A stretch of DNA of 24,884 bases. Source: Plantago elongata. Its lineage: Eukaryota; Streptophyta; Magnoliopsida; Lamiales; Plantaginaceae. The stretch is taken from positions 1 through 24,884 of the forward strand of contig JAYMSP010002335.1 of NCBI GenBank assembly GCA_036897095.1, in the 5' to 3' direction. Made by a program: the position numbers and the translations under genes. This document shows, in pieces, positions 22,958 through 24,884 of this stretch. The notes under the pieces were generated by a model. That model searched no databases. It was not told the DNA's origin and saw only the letters and a program-made list of their open reading frames with translations. Every line of letters begins with the position of its first letter. The first letter of the stretch is position 1.

Positions 22958-24000
22958 AGATCAACAGGTTATGGCACGAATAACCAAATAGTTAGTAGTC
23001 GTGGTTAGTAGTCGTGTCGTTGTCAATCGAGATGTCGTCGCGTAATCGAAGTCAGAATCAAGCAAGCAAGCGGGAATAAGTACTGGAATAGGAAGACTTT
23101 GAAAGATAACAACTTTCTCAGGGCCGGATGCCGAAAATCTTACTAATTTTAGTAAGACGGAGTGGAAGCACTCACCTCGGATGAACTTGTAAGCTACGCA
23201 ATAAGCAAATCCTGATAAAAGGTAATTCTACTAAAAATTGACGCAAGAGAAACATAAGACACCCATAAACCCCAACAACGAGCACCAACAAGTCAAGCAA
23301 GCACAACCAAGTCACATGAGCAATAACTAAATCCATTGAGTCAAGACATTGCAAGCACAGGCTGAAGAACAGTACTTCAAGAACAAGATAGATCAATCGA
23401 ATAGACACAAGAAACAGAGCCTACGAATTACTCAACCATATTGGGCACTAATCAACAACAGATCAATGCACTCGCAACTCGCAACTATGAAGGGTAGGCA
23501 GACGACATACATAAACAGAGCAAATGAATCTAACTAGTATGACCAACGGTCAACACGATAAATACAAGAATTGAGAAACGATAGTCATAGTAGGATAACC
23601 AGACATACACACTCGACTGAGGCAATGCATAACAGCAGACCCAAATTGCAACATCCCACTGCAATTCGAACAGTAACACAAACTCGGAAAAGGACCAAGC
23701 ATGACTGGTACAGGTAGTCCACTCACAGACAGAGGTACATAACATCACGGACATCAGAAAACAGGGCGCAAGGAATATATCCACAACTAGCAGATCGACA
23801 CGCCAGAAAACAGGTCATGACTGGTTTAATAATGGACAGTAAACCAACATATATCAGGAAACAGGGCACAACACAGAAAGCAGTTCAACACGGAAGATTA
23901 TAATTAGCTACAGGCCCCATTCGAAGCTACAGTAACATAATAGACGCAAATCTTTAAACAACAATAGAGAGAGCAAAAGATTTATCACAAAAGTCATGTT

Positions 24001-24329
24001 CATGCGTGCGGTAGCAAGGCCTATGTATACTGAAAAATGGTTAGGTTTTATTTGATGGAAAGATAGGAATGTTTCCATTCATAAAGAAAGTACCAGCTCA
24101 AAGATAGAGCAAAAACAGATCAGCAGGAACATTGAAAACAAGGCCAATTGCCACTTTCACGCAAGAAGTCATAGAAACTGCATTATAAATCAGGTCATAT
24201 TTCTTTCACATGTCAACACTTAATCCTTTACTTTTTTTACTATTCAGTACTTAATCCTCTATGTTTACATTTCCGCAATTACTCCTCCTGCTTATTTATT
24301 TTCTTTTTCATATAGCGACTTTGTATAAA
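24001..24329. other. AT-rich spacer, nothing recognised
   Basis: Between the LTR-like repeat and the mariner fragment. The phrase (C/G)ACTTAATCCT-T(A/T)TG-TTAC-like wording occurs near 24218 and 24250 as a short imperfect repeat. No exon or RNA gene is seen. Confidence 0.4.
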
Positions 24330-24722
24330 ATATGTTATCAGCTCTTACCAGCTATAAAGACTAAATGGCCTGCTGGGATGAGCAAAGATATACTAATGCA
24401 ACAAGACAATTATCGTGCGCACGTAAACGATGATGATCCATATTTTAGAGCAGCAACAAGTGCGGATGGATTTAATATCCACCCTTTTTTTCTCAACTAG
24501 CTAATTCACCAGACTCTAATGTGAATGATCTTGGTTACATTAGAGCACTGCAGTCCCTTAAAGATGAAAAGACACACTTACAGTTGATGATCTTATTGAG
24601 ACATTACTCAATTCTTTTGAAAATCTTGAGATAATGACACTCAACAATGTTTATCTAACTTATCAAAATTGTTTGATTGAAATCATGGAAAAAAAGGAGT
24701 TGCAATAACTACAAGTTCCCTA
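24330..24722 (+). pseudogene. Plant mariner-like element transposase, frameshifted C-terminal fragment
   Basis: The plus strand reads LLPAIKTKWPAGM, ILMQQDNYRAHVNDDDPYF and DGFNI, then in a shifted frame LANSPDSNVNDLGY, then VDDLIETL, VYLTYQNCLIEIME and finally NNYK. This is the order seen in plant mariner transposases: the second catalytic Asp in QQDN, the third in the NSPDxNVxDLG block, then the C-terminal helices. The reading frame breaks at a T7 run (about 24485) and again near 24577 and at an A7 run (about 24690). The N-terminal DNA-binding part and first catalytic Asp are absent. It is a dead relic. Confidence 0.85.
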
Positions 24723-24884
24723 GAATACGCAAACTTTACTCGCATTGAAGATATCAACGGAATATGAACAGTACAAGTTAATCACACAAGTGAATACATA
24801 CACAACGTTCAACAACAGTCAACATGTCGGTAGCAATCAATAAGTAGGACCATTCAAACTCGCTAGGAAGAAAACTGATGGGGA
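24723..24884. other. Window end, nothing recognised
   Basis: Short flank after the mariner fragment. No terminal repeat of the mariner element can be identified before the window ends. Confidence 0.4.

Larger units (their letters stand above)
22129..24000 (+). mobile_element. LTR-retrotransposon-like repeat, start well marked, end unclear
   Basis: It opens TGTAGCGG and shares the GATCCGG, ACGTCAAG and ATTATG words with the terminus at 1-156. What follows is non-coding, A-rich on this strand, and full of short tandem repeats, including a 92-bp pair and a 24-bp triplet. There is no tRNA primer-binding site, polypurine tract or gag/pol reading frame, so it may be a long LTR or a non-autonomous remnant. 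The right end near 24000 is a guess. Confidence 0.45.

Noticed and set aside
22129-24000. Short repeated words as a CRISPR-like array
   Set aside because: The repeats are directly adjacent without unique spacers, in plant nuclear DNA, and fit minisatellites in an LTR-like element.

Overview
The window is nuclear DNA from a flowering plant, most likely a eudicot. It is AT-rich, its genes are split by GT-AG introns, and the families are plant ones: a plastid-type O-acetylserine (thiol) lyase and a plant-type menthone/salutaridine-reductase-like SDR. Its transposons (CACTA, PIF/Harbinger, Stowaway-like MITE, plant mariner, LTR relics) are also typical of plants. I cannot name the species. Because the genes are split, single-frame reading hides most of them; I rebuilt each gene by matching exon ends, phase and family motifs.

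Layout. Positions 1-2000 are transposon relics: an LTR end (1-156), a CACTA terminus with subterminal repeats (about 295-519), and a decayed coding relic ending in a PIF/Harbinger transposase piece (about 950-1851). Positions 2750-9060 (+) carry a complete ten-exon cysteine synthase gene of 393 aa with a plastid-type transit peptide. Its ninth intron holds a 414-bp Stowaway-like MITE and a run of 22 C. Positions 9061-12482 are intergenic and include an LTR-like stretch with its own TATA box. Positions 12483-15398 (+) carry a complete four-exon SDR gene of 300 aa. Positions 18674-21180 (-) carry a complete two-exon FAM136A/DUF842 gene of 154 aa, probably a mitochondrial protein. Between it and the SDR gene lies a broken tandem copy of the same gene (about 15425-16645, -). 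From 22129 to the end the window is repeat again: an LTR-like element with internal tandem repeats, then a frameshifted mariner transposase piece.

The three intact genes show no shared pathway: plastid cysteine synthesis, cytosolic carbonyl reduction and a mitochondrial protein. I read this as an ordinary gene island between repeats, not a gene cluster. The SDR gene and the FAM136A pair converge, so the SDR 3' end abuts the 3' end of the pseudogene. I found no CRISPR array, no rRNA or tRNA gene, and no clearly new system. The most interesting items are the decayed FAM136A duplicate, the related LTR ends in opposite orientation at both edges, the unexplained coding relic ahead of the Harbinger piece, and the C22/GC-island anomaly.
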